From the NCBI GenBank assembly GCA_050050615.1, contig JASFTV010000152.1, positions 1 to 8,124 on the forward strand: DNA of 8,124 nucleotides, in the 5' to 3' direction. Positions 1 through 6,418 of the stretch are shown one piece after another; within the stretch, counting starts at the first letter, position 1, and each line of letters begins with the position of its first letter. The stretch comes from JASFTV01 sp050050615. GTDB lineage: Bacteria > Desulfobacterota > DSM-4660 > Desulfatiglandales > HGW-15. The position numbers were made by a program, and so were the translations under genes. The notes under the pieces were generated by a model that saw nothing but the letters and a program-made list of their open reading frames with translations, was not told where the DNA came from and did not search any database.

Positions 1-75
1 GATGGGACCGGGATGAGATCGGAAGGTGTTCCGGTGTCCCTGGAATGGGTCGGCCCCGCAAGCAGCGAACTCTAA
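1..75 (+). CDS. possible C-terminal tail of an upstream gene (partial)
   Basis: Frame 1 is open from the window edge to a TAA at 73-75 and would encode 24 residues ending VGPASSEL. The composition is plausible for a protein tail (VPVSLEW and so on), and the gene would be followed by about 140 nt before the TPP enzyme start. Nothing identifies a family, and such a short open frame can occur by chance. No clear terminator lies between this stop and the next gene, so if real it could belong to the same transcription unit. Confidence 0.3.
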   Translation, partial: DGTGMRSEGVPVSLEWVGPASSEL

Positions 76-216
76 CATCTCGCATGTTGAAAATTCTTGA
101 AAGTATTTCCGGGGGACACGGCACTGGATCTGCTTTTTGGATTCGTCATGGGAATGAGAGCATTGGATGGCCATTTTTGAGACTTTGTGTTTCAAAGAGA
201 GGAAAAGGAGGGGAAA

Positions 217-1941
217 ATGGGCGAAATGAGAGGTGCGGAAGCACTGGTTCGTTGTTTGCTCGCTGAAGGCGTGCGATATGTGTTCGGCATTCCGGGTGAT
301 CAATGTGGTCCCATCACCGACGCCATCCAACGTCTGGGAAGTGAAGCGGGCCTGGAGTTCATCACCACGCGCCACGAGCAAGCGGCCGCCCACATGGCGG
401 ATGCCTGGGCTCGGGTAACCGGGCAACCAGGGGTCTGCCTGGCAACCGTCGGGCCGGGCGTGGCTGACCTGGTGCCAGGTGTCTACACCGCCTGGGCTGA
501 TTCTATTCCTGTGCTCGTTCTGGGCGCGCAGAACCAGACCTGGCGTATTTACCCGGAGCACGGGTCCATGCAGTCCCTCGACCAGGTAAACCTCATGACG
601 CCGATCACAAAATGGCGCGCTCTGGTGGCCGATGTACGCCGGGTCCCCCAACTCTGTCAGTGGGCTTTCCGGGCTGCGACCTCCGGGCGACCTGGGCCGG
701 TCTACCTGGATTTGCCCTCCAATGTCCTCTGTGAGAAGCTGGATGAAGGGGAATTCTCGATTCTGTCCCCTGAACAGTACCGCGCGACCACGCAACCGGT
801 TGCAGACGCCTCCTTGATTGAAAACGCAGCCGATATGCTGGTGGCTGCCGAATGGCCTCTTCTCCACGCCGGGAGTGGTGTGATGCGGGCAGGCGCGTGG
901 AAGGAATTGGTTGCGCTGGCCGAGCACCTTTCAGCTCCGGTTACGACCAGTATGGGCGCTCGTGGGGTAATCCCAGAGGACCACCCGCTCTGCCTGATTC
1001 CCGTGGGCTTCGGCGCTCTGGGTGCCCAGGCAACCGCTGATGTGGTGCTCCTGATTGGGGGCCGGATGGGCGACATCGAATTCTGGGGCAGCCCCCCGGC
1101 CTGGGGAACGCCGGAGGAGCAGAAATGGATACAGATTGACATCGTGCCCGAGTCCATAGGCCTCAATCGGTCCGTTGACCTGGCGCTTGTGGGCGACGCC
1201 AAGGCCACGCTGACCGCCTTGTTGGAGGCGGTGAAGGCCCGAACCGGACCGAAGCCGGAGAACCCGCAGTTTAGGGACGCCCGTGAGGCCCAGGCAAGCT
1301 GGTTGCGACAATGGGATGATGGGGCCCGTTCCGAAAGTGCACCGATCCATCCGCTCCGTCTCATGCGCGAGATTCGTGTTTTCTTTCCGCGGGATGCGAT
1401 CATGTGTGCGGATGGGGGTACGACCGCGGTGTGGGCCTACTATCTCAACCGTATCTACGAGCCGAAGACTTTCCTGTGGGCCGCTGACTCGGGTCACCTG
1501 GGCAGCGGACTGCCATACGCTATCGGTGCGAAGCTGGCCCGGCCCGACCTCCCTGTTTATTGCATTACAGGGGACGGCTCATTCGGCTTCAATGCCCTGG
1601 AGCTGGAGACCGCTCTACGGGTAAGCGCTCCCGTGGTGATTATTATCGCTAACGACTGCGGTTGGGGCATGATCCGTTCAGCGCAGAAGCTAATCCACGG
1701 TGAACGATATGTGGGTGTGGATTTTTGCAAGGAGACGCGCTACGACAAACTGGCAGAAGCGCTGGGGTGCTATGGCGAGCGGGTTACGCAGCCGGACCAG
1801 ATAAGACCCGCGCTTGAGCGGGCTGTGGACTCCGGGGTTCCGGCCGTGCTTGACGTGCAGGTCGATCCAGAGGTCCACGGTTTTCCTCCCGACCTTGAGG
1901 TGTTGGACGGGGTGTGGATGGAAGGATGCGACAGAGACTAA
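217..1941 (+). CDS. TPP-dependent enzyme, acetolactate synthase / 2-hydroxyacyl-CoA lyase-like
   Basis: A 574-residue protein with the three-domain layout of the TPP decarboxylase/lyase family: PYR domain about 5-165, central domain about 190-325, PP domain about 365-555. The PYR domain has RHEQ with the cofactor-activating Glu at residue 54, followed by AAAHMADAWAR and a GPG turn. The PP domain has the Mg/TPP motif GDGS at 452-455, with the partner Asn at 479 (IIIAND), then WGM. Family members cleave or form C-C bonds next to a carbonyl. The substrate is unknown: acetolactate synthase, 2-hydroxyacyl-CoA lyase and related carboligases share these motifs. The length is normal for the family. 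ATG 217 was chosen because AAGGAGGGG (205-213) sits just before it; an in-frame ATG at 187 lacks such a site and would add 10 atypical residues. The gene is first in a tight cluster with a dehydrogenase and an SCP-2 protein. Confidence 0.9.
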   Translation: MGEMRGAEALVRCLLAEGVRYVFGIPGDQCGPITDAIQRLGSEAGLEFITTRHEQAAAHMADAWARVTGQPGVCLATVGPGVADLVPGVYTAWADSIPVLVLGAQNQTWRIYPEHGSMQSLDQVNLMTPITKWRALVADVRRVPQLCQWAFRAATSGRPGPVYLDLPSNVLCEKLDEGEFSILSPEQYRATTQPVADASLIENAADMLVAAEWPLLHAGSGVMRAGAWKELVALAEHLSAPVTTSMGARGVIPEDHPLCLIPVGFGALGAQATADVVLLIGGRMGDIEFWGSPPAWGTPEEQKWIQIDIVPESIGLNRSVDLALVGDAKATLTALLEAVKARTGPKPENPQFRDAREAQASWLRQWDDGARSESAPIHPLRLMREIRVFFPRDAIMCADGGTTAVWAYYLNRIYEPKTFLWAADSGHLGSGLPYAIGAKLARPDLPVYCITGDGSFGFNALELETALRVSAPVVIIIANDCGWGMIRSAQKLIHGERYVGVDFCKETRYDKLAEALGCYGERVTQPDQIRPALERAVDSGVPAVLDVQVDPEVHGFPPDLEVLDGVWMEGCDRD

Positions 1942-1978
1942 GCCTTGCGAGTTTCGAGTTAAGAGAGCATGGGGAAAA

Positions 1979-2998
1979 ATGAAGGCAGCGGTATTTCAAG
2001 GTGCAAGCCGGGTGGAGGTCCTCCATGTTCCCGAGCCTGAGATCGGATCCGATGAACTGCTCATAAAGGTGCATTACTGCGGTATTTGCGGTTCAGACCT
2101 GGAAGCATACCACACCGGGATGTACGAGCCGGGAACGATCATCGGCCATGAGTTCAGTGGTGAGGTCGTTCAGATCGGCGGCAAACTGAGCGGATGGAGG
2201 GAAGGGGATCGGGTGACGGCGAATGACGCGATTCTCTGTGGCCGCTGTCTCCCATGTACCCAGGGCCGACCCACATTGTGTGACGATCTTCTTATGCCGG
2301 GGATAACCGTGAACGGTGGGATGGCAGAGTACGCCGCATTGCCGGCCCGGGCGCTAAACCCGCTCCCTGAGGGCGTGAGTACGAGAGAGGGAGCGCTGGC
2401 AGAGCCACTGGCTGTTTCTCTGCATGGTGTGAAACGTTCCGCCCTTCGGCCGGGGGACCACGTGCTGGTGATGGGCGCCGGGCCCATAGGCCTTCTGACG
2501 ATGCAATGTGCGCTACTTAACGGAGCCCGTGACGTTTTCGTCTCGGAGATCGATCCCACTCGTGCTGCTCTGGCTGTGCAGCTGGGTGCGGCTGCCGTCT
2601 TTGACCCTGAAAAGCAAAACCTGGCGGTGGAACTGGCCTCTCGCACAGGGGGTGTGGGGCCTGCGGTCGTCTACGTCTCCACTGGTGCCCGTTCTGCTCT
2701 GGAGGACGCGGTTACCCTGGTGGCCAAGGGCGGGCAGATCCTGCTTCTAGGCCTTGTCGTGGAGCCCTCTGCCGCCGATTTTTTCACGCTTGTACTGCAT
2801 GAACTGGACGTTCGAGGAAGCTACCTCGGATGCACGGAGTTCCCGGCCGCGTTGGACTTGCTGGCGCAGGGTCAGGTGAACGTAGAACCCCTAATCAGCC
2901 ACGAAATTGGCTTGGAGGACGTGGTGGCAAAGGGATTCCAATTGCTGGAGGCGCAGGGTGGCGGAGCGGTAAAGGTGCTTGTCAAAATGATTCCGTAG
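1979..2998 (+). CDS. zinc-dependent medium-chain dehydrogenase (threonine/butanediol dehydrogenase-like)
   Basis: A 339-residue protein of the medium-chain dehydrogenase/reductase family, oxidising a secondary alcohol or reducing a ketone with a nicotinamide cofactor. Catalytic zinc ligands are visible as Cys37 in CGICGSD, His57-Glu58 in GHEFSG and Glu142 in AEPLA. Four structural-zinc cysteines are present at 87, 90, 93 and 101. The Rossmann motif GAGPIG is at 166-171, and Glu190 at the end of the second beta strand (VFVSEID) predicts NAD rather than NADP. The start is ATG 1979, 37 nt after the TPP enzyme stop, with GGGG just upstream; the frame is open further upstream but that part overlaps the TPP gene and is not dehydrogenase-like. 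Relatives include L-threonine, sorbitol and 2,3-butanediol dehydrogenases. Pairing with a TPP carboligase/lyase suggests a hydroxyketone or hydroxyacyl substrate (inference). Confidence 0.92.
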   Translation: MKAAVFQGASRVEVLHVPEPEIGSDELLIKVHYCGICGSDLEAYHTGMYEPGTIIGHEFSGEVVQIGGKLSGWREGDRVTANDAILCGRCLPCTQGRPTLCDDLLMPGITVNGGMAEYAALPARALNPLPEGVSTREGALAEPLAVSLHGVKRSALRPGDHVLVMGAGPIGLLTMQCALLNGARDVFVSEIDPTRAALAVQLGAAAVFDPEKQNLAVELASRTGGVGPAVVYVSTGARSALEDAVTLVAKGGQILLLGLVVEPSAADFFTLVLHELDVRGSYLGCTEFPAALDLLAQGQVNVEPLISHEIGLEDVVAKGFQLLEAQGGGAVKVLVKMIP

Positions 2999-3036
2999 TC
3001 AGAGGCGTCCTATGTCGGTGAAGAAAGGAGAGGAAG

Positions 3037-3474
3037 ATGAAGGTGGGAAGCATAGAGTACATGCAAAAGGTCATGGCAGTCAGCAACGCCGACGAGAAGT
3101 ATCGCCAGTTGGCCAAAGGGCAGAATGAGACCTACACCCTTGTTCTCGGGGCTGAACCCGGCAAAGGGATCCCAGAGCCGATTATTGTCGGCTTTAATTG
3201 CCAGGATGGGGAGTTTGTGGAGGTCTGGGAAGGGCAACGGTCAACGATGTTTACCCTCTCGGCACCCTATGGCGTCTGGGTGGATATCTTGCGGGGCAAG
3301 TTGGGTCCGACCAAAGCGATTACCATGCGCCGACTCAAGACCCAGGGCCCTTTCCTGCAGTTGCTGAAAGGTGCCGACCGAGTCCTTCGCTGGGTCGAGC
3401 TCCTGCGCACCATTCCCACCGAGTTCGACGGGGAATACGTGCAGTACAACATTTCGGGGGGCGAGTCGAGCTAA
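3037..3474 (+). CDS. SCP-2 sterol-transfer-like domain protein
   Basis: A 145-residue protein with no signal peptide. Residues about 70-130 resemble the C-terminal part of an SCP-2 domain: TLSAPYGVWVDILRGKLGP (73-91), then a KTQGPFLQLLKGAD segment (101-114) and a closing helix ending IPTEF (126-130). SCP-2 domains are small soluble folds with a hydrophobic tunnel that binds fatty acids, acyl-CoA or sterols; they are carriers or substrate presenters, not usually enzymes. The start ATG has a strong site, AAAGGAGAGG (3024-3033), at good spacing. It follows the dehydrogenase stop by 38 nt and is probably the last gene of the cluster. A 5-bp hairpin (GAGCT at 3468-3472, AGCTC at 3479-3483) spans the stop codon but has no T run, so it is not a convincing terminator. 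Confidence 0.8.
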   Translation: MKVGSIEYMQKVMAVSNADEKYRQLAKGQNETYTLVLGAEPGKGIPEPIIVGFNCQDGEFVEVWEGQRSTMFTLSAPYGVWVDILRGKLGPTKAITMRRLKTQGPFLQLLKGADRVLRWVELLRTIPTEFDGEYVQYNISGGESS

Positions 3475-3575
3475 AGAAAGCTCACAGTCACGATTTCAGC
3501 GTTATGGGAACAGCGTCCACGTTACAAACTATTGTAAGAAGGGAGGGACGGTAGGATTTTGAGGCTTGGGATTTC

Positions 3576-3656
3576 TTACTGGCAGATGGCTCGGGCGTAA
3601 TAGGTGCCGGCTACGCCATCACCCGGATTCCTTTGCTCAATGAATCGGCTTGCCAT
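3576..3656 (-). other. possible out-of-frame continuation of the gene at 3637-3927
   Basis: In the +1 frame relative to the minus-strand gene at 3637-3927, a 26-residue open stretch runs to a TAA at 3578-3576. It reads protein-like (NPGDGVAGTYYARAICQ at its end). It overlaps the last codons of the annotated gene just after a run of six A on the coding strand (3657-3662). One A fewer in that run would join the two into a 116-residue protein. It could instead be chance; I do not recognise either part. Confidence 0.25.
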
Positions 3657-3927
3657 CTTTTTTCGCTTGTATCGGCTTAACCCCTTCCACTGTGCCAAGG
3701 ATTAGATCAAAATTCTGACGTAGGTCTTTAAGTCCCTGATAAACTGTTTTATCTTGCAGTGCGAGCTGTATCAGTGCGTTCGCCAGTTTTTCCGTAAAGT
3801 TGTAGTGGAAATAGACGCCGACCCTGGTTTTGTAGCCGGTATCGTAGAGCCCAATGACAATCCTGCCTTTTTTGAGTCCGGCACTCTCAAGAGCGCCATC
3901 TATCTCTTTCTTTTTGTGCTCACCCAT
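3637..3927 (-). CDS. small hypothetical protein
   Basis: A 96-residue protein that I do not recognise. It begins MGEHKKKEIDGALES and continues with a strand-rich segment (GRIVIGLYDTGYKTRVGVYFHYNF, 21-44), then a helical segment with a hydrophobic face (LANALIQLALQDKTVYQGLKDLRQNF) and a charged tail. There is no signal peptide, membrane span or cysteine, so it is probably cytoplasmic. Upstream on the coding strand AAAGGGG (3941-3947) lies 13 nt before the ATG, rather far for a ribosome binding site. The tail contains an A6 run, and the frame after it may have shifted (see 3576-3656). It lies downstream of, and in the same direction as, the Nudix gene across a 109-nt gap, so co-transcription is possible. 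Confidence 0.6.
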   Translation of the reverse strand: MGEHKKKEIDGALESAGLKKGRIVIGLYDTGYKTRVGVYFHYNFTEKLANALIQLALQDKTVYQGLKDLRQNFDLILGTVEGVKPIQAKKDGKPIH

Positions 3928-4030
3928 TTTGTCGCTTATTCCCCTTTCTAGATGCCTGAACCAAGGCGGCTCAGCGAATGATTTTCATTGCCCGTGTCGC
4001 CGGGACCTCCAAAGTGACGGAGGGGGAAAC

Positions 4031-4042
4031 CGATGATCATCG
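4031..4042. repeat. 12-bp perfect palindrome
   Basis: CGATGATCATCG is identical to its reverse complement. It overlaps the stop codon of the Nudix gene (4039-4037, minus strand) and lies upstream of the small minus-strand gene at 3637-3927. It could be a dimeric regulator site or chance; no second copy was noticed in the window. Confidence 0.4.
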
Positions 4043-4456
4043 ATCTTGATGAAGGATCTGATTTGCCCATTCAATCACAGGCAAGAGCCTCTTCGGCGAT
4101 AGCTCTATGATCTCCTCATACGAGGACCAGCGATATTCATGGTGTTCTGGCTTTCCAAGCTCCGGATTGATGGAGAAGGTGACGGCAGATTCGGAAGTTT
4201 CAGCAAGATAGTATCGTGCGATTTTCTTACCTCCACTGTAGTAAGGTTCTGTTTCCCTGAAACCCTCACCCCATCGAAAACGCATGTCTATGATGCCAGT
4301 CTCCTCCCTGACCTCTCGTTTCGCTGTTTCCAAAGGATCTTCGCCAGGCTCAACGATGCCTTTGGGAAAATCCCAGTTCTTATAGGCTCTAAGAAGTAGA
4401 TACTTCCAATCTCCTCGCTTTTTTCTGACAACAACGATTCCTGCGGACAATATCAT
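4037..4456 (-). CDS. Nudix hydrolase
   Basis: A 139-residue single-domain Nudix hydrolase, which cleaves a nucleoside diphosphate linked to another group and needs Mg. The Nudix box is complete at residues 33-55 and fits G-x5-E-x7-R-E-U-x-E-E-x-G-U exactly: Gly33, Glu39, Arg47, Glu48, Glu51, Glu52, Gly54. The preceding NWDFPKG and the later EHHEYRW segment resemble bacterial diadenosine polyphosphate hydrolases and related housecleaning enzymes, but the substrate cannot be fixed. There is no signal sequence, so it is cytoplasmic. The ATG at 4456 is supported by GGAAG (coding strand, 4468-4464) seven nt upstream. Length is normal for the family. It may be co-transcribed with the small gene at 3637-3927. 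Confidence 0.92.
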   Translation of the reverse strand: MILSAGIVVVRKKRGDWKYLLLRAYKNWDFPKGIVEPGEDPLETAKREVREETGIIDMRFRWGEGFRETEPYYSGGKKIARYYLAETSESAVTFSINPELGKPEHHEYRWSSYEEIIELSPKRLLPVIEWANQILHQDR

Positions 4457-4515
4457 GCTTCATCTTCCAAACAATCTTTTTGAACTGTACCATAATTTCA
4501 GACGATATAAAATGC

Positions 4516-4656
4516 ATGATATGTCATCGGGAGTGGGTTATAGAGATGGGCGGGGAGATTCACTGCTATGCCAGGGGTTATCCAGGGGTGCCGTTTTCCG
4601 GGGATGTGCATGTGTACGGCAATCTTCCCGAAAAACTTGCTGAGACGCGACACTAA
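4516..4656 (+). CDS. possible 46-residue small protein
   Basis: An open frame with ATG at 4516 and TAA at 4654-4656, in the gap between the diverging-from-here Nudix gene and the PAP2 gene. The product starts MICHREWVIEMGGEIHCYAR and ends LPEKLAETRH, with two Cys and five His, a mix that could bind metal. The codons look natural and the gap is otherwise unexplained. Against it: no ribosome binding site is seen, the frame stays open upstream through the gap, and I recognise no family. A TATAAA lies at 4506-4511 with TTGAAC at 4480-4485, but the 20-nt spacing is long. It overlaps the end of the convergent PAP2 gene by four bases. Confidence 0.25.
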   Translation: MICHREWVIEMGGEIHCYARGYPGVPFSGDVHVYGNLPEKLAETRH

Positions 4657-5534
4657 AATAGCCAGCACAAGCCAACTGTCACGTTACTTCTAAAGCATTC
4701 AATGCTTAATCGGGGCCCACCGGTATCATGCAGCCCAAGAAAGGCATCGTTGATGAATACGCTGAAGAAGTGTCCCAGTGCGTATCCGGCAAGCACATCC
4801 GAGGGATGATGCCTTTTCGCCTCAACCCGGGCCCAGGCAGCCCCAGCAGCAAGGGATGTGATGCCAATACTGAGAAGGGTTCGGTTCGTTTTGGATAGGG
4901 GGAGGGACCGGAGGTTCCGTTTGGCAAGCGCTGCATAGCCTGCGGCGTTTGAGGCATGTCCGGAAGGAAAGCTCCGATCATCGCTTTCGTCCGGGCGGGT
5001 TCGATCCGCGGTATCTTTCAGAAGCTCCGTGGTTTCGTGCGTCAGCGACAAGGCCGCCAGACCGACCGCGATTCCCTTTAACTTGGCCGCAGACCAATCC
5101 TTAGCTTTCTCTCCGCTGGGTGTTGCGAGAGCGGTTATCACGTAAGCGGCAGCTGTTGCGTCTCGCAGGCGGTCACTTGAGCGTTCGGCATCGTCCTGCG
5201 ATCCAAACAGGGGTGTCTCATCAGAAGCCCAATCCGAAAGCTCCTCATCCCATTCATCAATCTGAAGAAGCAGCGCCGCAGCTGCCGGTGCCCATGCTTC
5301 AGCTGAGAGCGTTGCATGCAGGGCTGACCGGCCAATCCGCTGCCAGCCAGGAAATAGGGTTGCGTCCTGCCCCCACCCGCGACCACTGGGAAGCGTCCCG
5401 CAACCAAGCAGCGAACCCACTACAAATAGGGCGAGGAGAAGCGCTGGAGAATACATACAGTAAGCGGGCGATGGCTTTTTCTGGCACCACTGATTCTTGG
5501 TATCACCTTTTCCGGGTACTCTCAGGCCTTTCAT
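4653..5534 (-). CDS. PAP2-family phosphatase, probable lipoprotein
   Basis: A 293-residue protein with a complete PAP2 (type 2 phosphatidic acid phosphatase) active site: KDTADRTRP (Lys173 to Pro181, K-x6-RP), FPSGH (Pro190 to His193) and R-x5-H-x3-D (Arg236, His242, Asp246). The Ser that often precedes the Arg is Ala235. Such enzymes remove phosphate from lipid phosphates or polyprenyl pyrophosphates outside the cytoplasmic membrane. Residues 29-45 form a hydrophobic stretch ending SLLGC, a lipoprotein-type signal with Cys45 as the lipidated residue; most of the rest is only moderately hydrophobic, so it looks like a membrane-anchored periplasmic enzyme rather than a classic six-span one. 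The start is uncertain: neither ATG 5534 nor ATG 5456 (residue 27) has a clear ribosome binding site, and the shorter form would put the signal at the N-terminus. Confidence 0.85.
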   Translation of the reverse strand: MKGLRVPGKGDTKNQWCQKKPSPAYCMYSPALLLALFVVGSLLGCGTLPSGRGWGQDATLFPGWQRIGRSALHATLSAEAWAPAAAALLLQIDEWDEELSDWASDETPLFGSQDDAERSSDRLRDATAAAYVITALATPSGEKAKDWSAAKLKGIAVGLAALSLTHETTELLKDTADRTRPDESDDRSFPSGHASNAAGYAALAKRNLRSLPLSKTNRTLLSIGITSLAAGAAWARVEAKRHHPSDVLAGYALGHFFSVFINDAFLGLHDTGGPRLSIECFRSNVTVGLCWLF

Positions 5535-5825
5535 ATCCGCGTCGCTTGTAGCACATTCGGCGTTTTGCAGTCAACAAGAGGCTTCCTGGAGCCTTGCTCT
5601 CGATATTGTAGAAAACAATCACGTTTGACTCCTAAGCGGGGCCACGGAGAGGCAAAGCCTGGACGTTTTGATCTATGCCATAGCACAGGATAAAAAATGA
5701 AAAGATACTTTAATTGACAAAAATTATGGTATATAATGCCTAAGTGACTGTTGACTTTAAGCATGAAAAAGAAGGCTTCCATTTCCAGCTCGTGGTGAGA
5801 CTCAGTGGTGTGAAGGAGAGGCAAA
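5535..5825. other. intergenic region between divergent PAP2 and PilZ genes
   Basis: About 290 bases, AT-rich in its right half, from which both flanking genes start outwards. It holds a short hairpin (AGGCT at 5581-5585 with AGCCT at 5592-5596) and promoter-like hexamers near 5709-5737. No convincing open frame was seen; a minus-strand frame covering it starts inside the PilZ gene and has no family features. A GGCAAAGCC stretch near 5651-5659 recalls cyclic-di-GMP riboswitches but does not fit their fold. Confidence 0.5.
5709..5737 (+). promoter_or_regulatory. candidate promoter for the PilZ gene
   Basis: A perfect TATAAT lies at 5732-5737, about 88 nt before the PilZ start. At 17-nt spacing the -35 hexamer would be TTTAAT (5709-5714), a weak match. 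A perfect TTGACA is also present at 5714-5719 but only 12 nt from the TATAAT, too close for an ordinary sigma-70 promoter. The surroundings are AT-rich. Confidence 0.45.
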
Positions 5826-6185
5826 TTGGCTGATGGCATTGAGAGACGTAAATACGCTAGACTTGAAGTCAGGTGGCCTATCTCAATAATTAGCGATCAA
5901 GGCATGATTGAGGGAGAATCTAGAAATATCACTCCAGAGGGCGTGTTCGTCCATTGCAGGGAAAGGCTGTACGAAAACAGAACCTATCAGCTGATCATCA
6001 AACTGCCCAAGCATCAGCCCATAGTGGTGAAGGGTAAGTTGGTATGGTCCAATCTCGATGAGGTGGAGGAAGACAGTGTTCTGGGTGGTATGGGCTTTGC
6101 GTTTGTAAAGATTTCTCAGGAAGACAGCAAATACCTTAAGAAAGTGATTTCGGTCTACGGAAAAAGAGGAGCGTTACAAGAGTGA
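5826..6185 (+). CDS. PilZ-domain protein, probable cyclic-di-GMP receptor
   Basis: A 119-residue protein that is essentially a lone PilZ domain. The cyclic-di-GMP binding signature is present: R-x3-R at Arg8 to Arg12 (RKYAR), and the D/N-x-S-x-x-G motif as NITPEG (Asn34 to Gly39) with Thr in place of Ser. It continues with PilZ-type strands (GKLVW, GGMGFAFVKIS) and a C-terminal helix (SKYLKKVISVYG). Stand-alone PilZ proteins pass a cyclic-di-GMP signal to partner proteins in motility, exopolysaccharide or gene control. The start is a TTG at 5826: AAGGAG (5813-5818) lies seven nt before it and no in-frame ATG is suitably placed, and the arginine motif needs this start. No signal peptide, so cytoplasmic. 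No partner can be named from the neighbours. Confidence 0.88.
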   Translation: MADGIERRKYARLEVRWPISIISDQGMIEGESRNITPEGVFVHCRERLYENRTYQLIIKLPKHQPIVVKGKLVWSNLDEVEEDSVLGGMGFAFVKISQEDSKYLKKVISVYGKRGALQE

Positions 6186-6198
6186 CGGCCACAAATCT

Positions 6199-6315
6199 AT
6201 GAATCCCGGGAAAGGTATGGGCTATGGCCCTACCATGATGGAATACCCTGAGCCCTGTTGGAACATTGTGCAGTTTCTGCAGGGCGAATATTTTGCTTTC
6301 GATGATGGCCCGTAG
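6199..6315 (+). CDS. possible 38-residue small protein
   Basis: An open frame from ATG 6199 to TAG 6313-6315, 13 nt after the PilZ stop. The product is MNPGKGMGYGPTMMEYPEP followed by a tail with CWNIVQFLQGEYFAFDDGP; the composition is protein-like, rich in aromatic residues and Pro, with one Cys. No ribosome binding site precedes ATG 6199, and GGGAAAGG (6208-6215) is too close to the internal ATG at 6217. I recognise no family. It could be a real small gene, the remnant of a longer one, or chance. The hairpin at 6214-6234 falls inside it. Confidence 0.3.
   Translation: MNPGKGMGYGPTMMEYPEPCWNIVQFLQGEYFAFDDGP
6214..6234 (+). other. 8-bp hairpin downstream of PilZ
   Basis: GGTA (6214-6217) pairs with TACC (6231-6234) and GGGC (6219-6222) with GCCC (6227-6230), with one bulged T and a TATG loop. 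It lies about 30 nt after the PilZ stop. No T run follows, so it is not a standard terminator; it may affect mRNA stability or be incidental. Confidence 0.35.
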
Positions 6316-6418
6316 GCAGAAACGGCTGACGAAAAAGACCAGACTCGGAAAAAGAGCCGGGGGATCGGGTGAAGGATTCGGCCCTTTGATTTGAAATGAT
6401 GCGGACAGGGGGGGTTCC

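Noticed and set aside
702..1497. Long open frames on the minus strand inside the TPP enzyme gene
   Set aside because: They are antisense to a clearly conserved enzyme, are rich in Arg, Ser and Pro as expected of GC-driven shadow frames, and show no family features.
3468..3483. Hairpin GAGCT/AGCTC at the SCP-2 stop codon as a terminator
   Set aside because: Only five base pairs and no following T run.
4006..4023. CCTCC/GGAGG hairpin between the Nudix gene and the small minus-strand gene as a terminator
   Set aside because: Five base pairs with an eight-base loop and no T run on either strand.
5620..5700. Possible cyclic-di-GMP riboswitch ahead of the PilZ gene, suggested by CACGGAGAGGCAAAGCC
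   Set aside because: The bases only loosely resemble the GEMM motif; there is no GAAA tetraloop hairpin, no second paired arm and no receptor helix, and the stretch is about 130 nt or more from the start codon.
5531..5839. Minus-strand open frame across the PAP2-PilZ gap
   Set aside because: Starts inside the PilZ gene, has no ribosome binding site or recognisable domain, and covers the likely promoter region.
6183..6251. The PilZ stop TGA as a second selenocysteine codon, with the hairpin at 6214-6234 as SECIS
   Set aside because: The loop is TATG with no G in its first two bases and starts at the far edge of the allowed distance. The protein is already a complete PilZ domain and the read-through adds only about 20 unremarkable residues.
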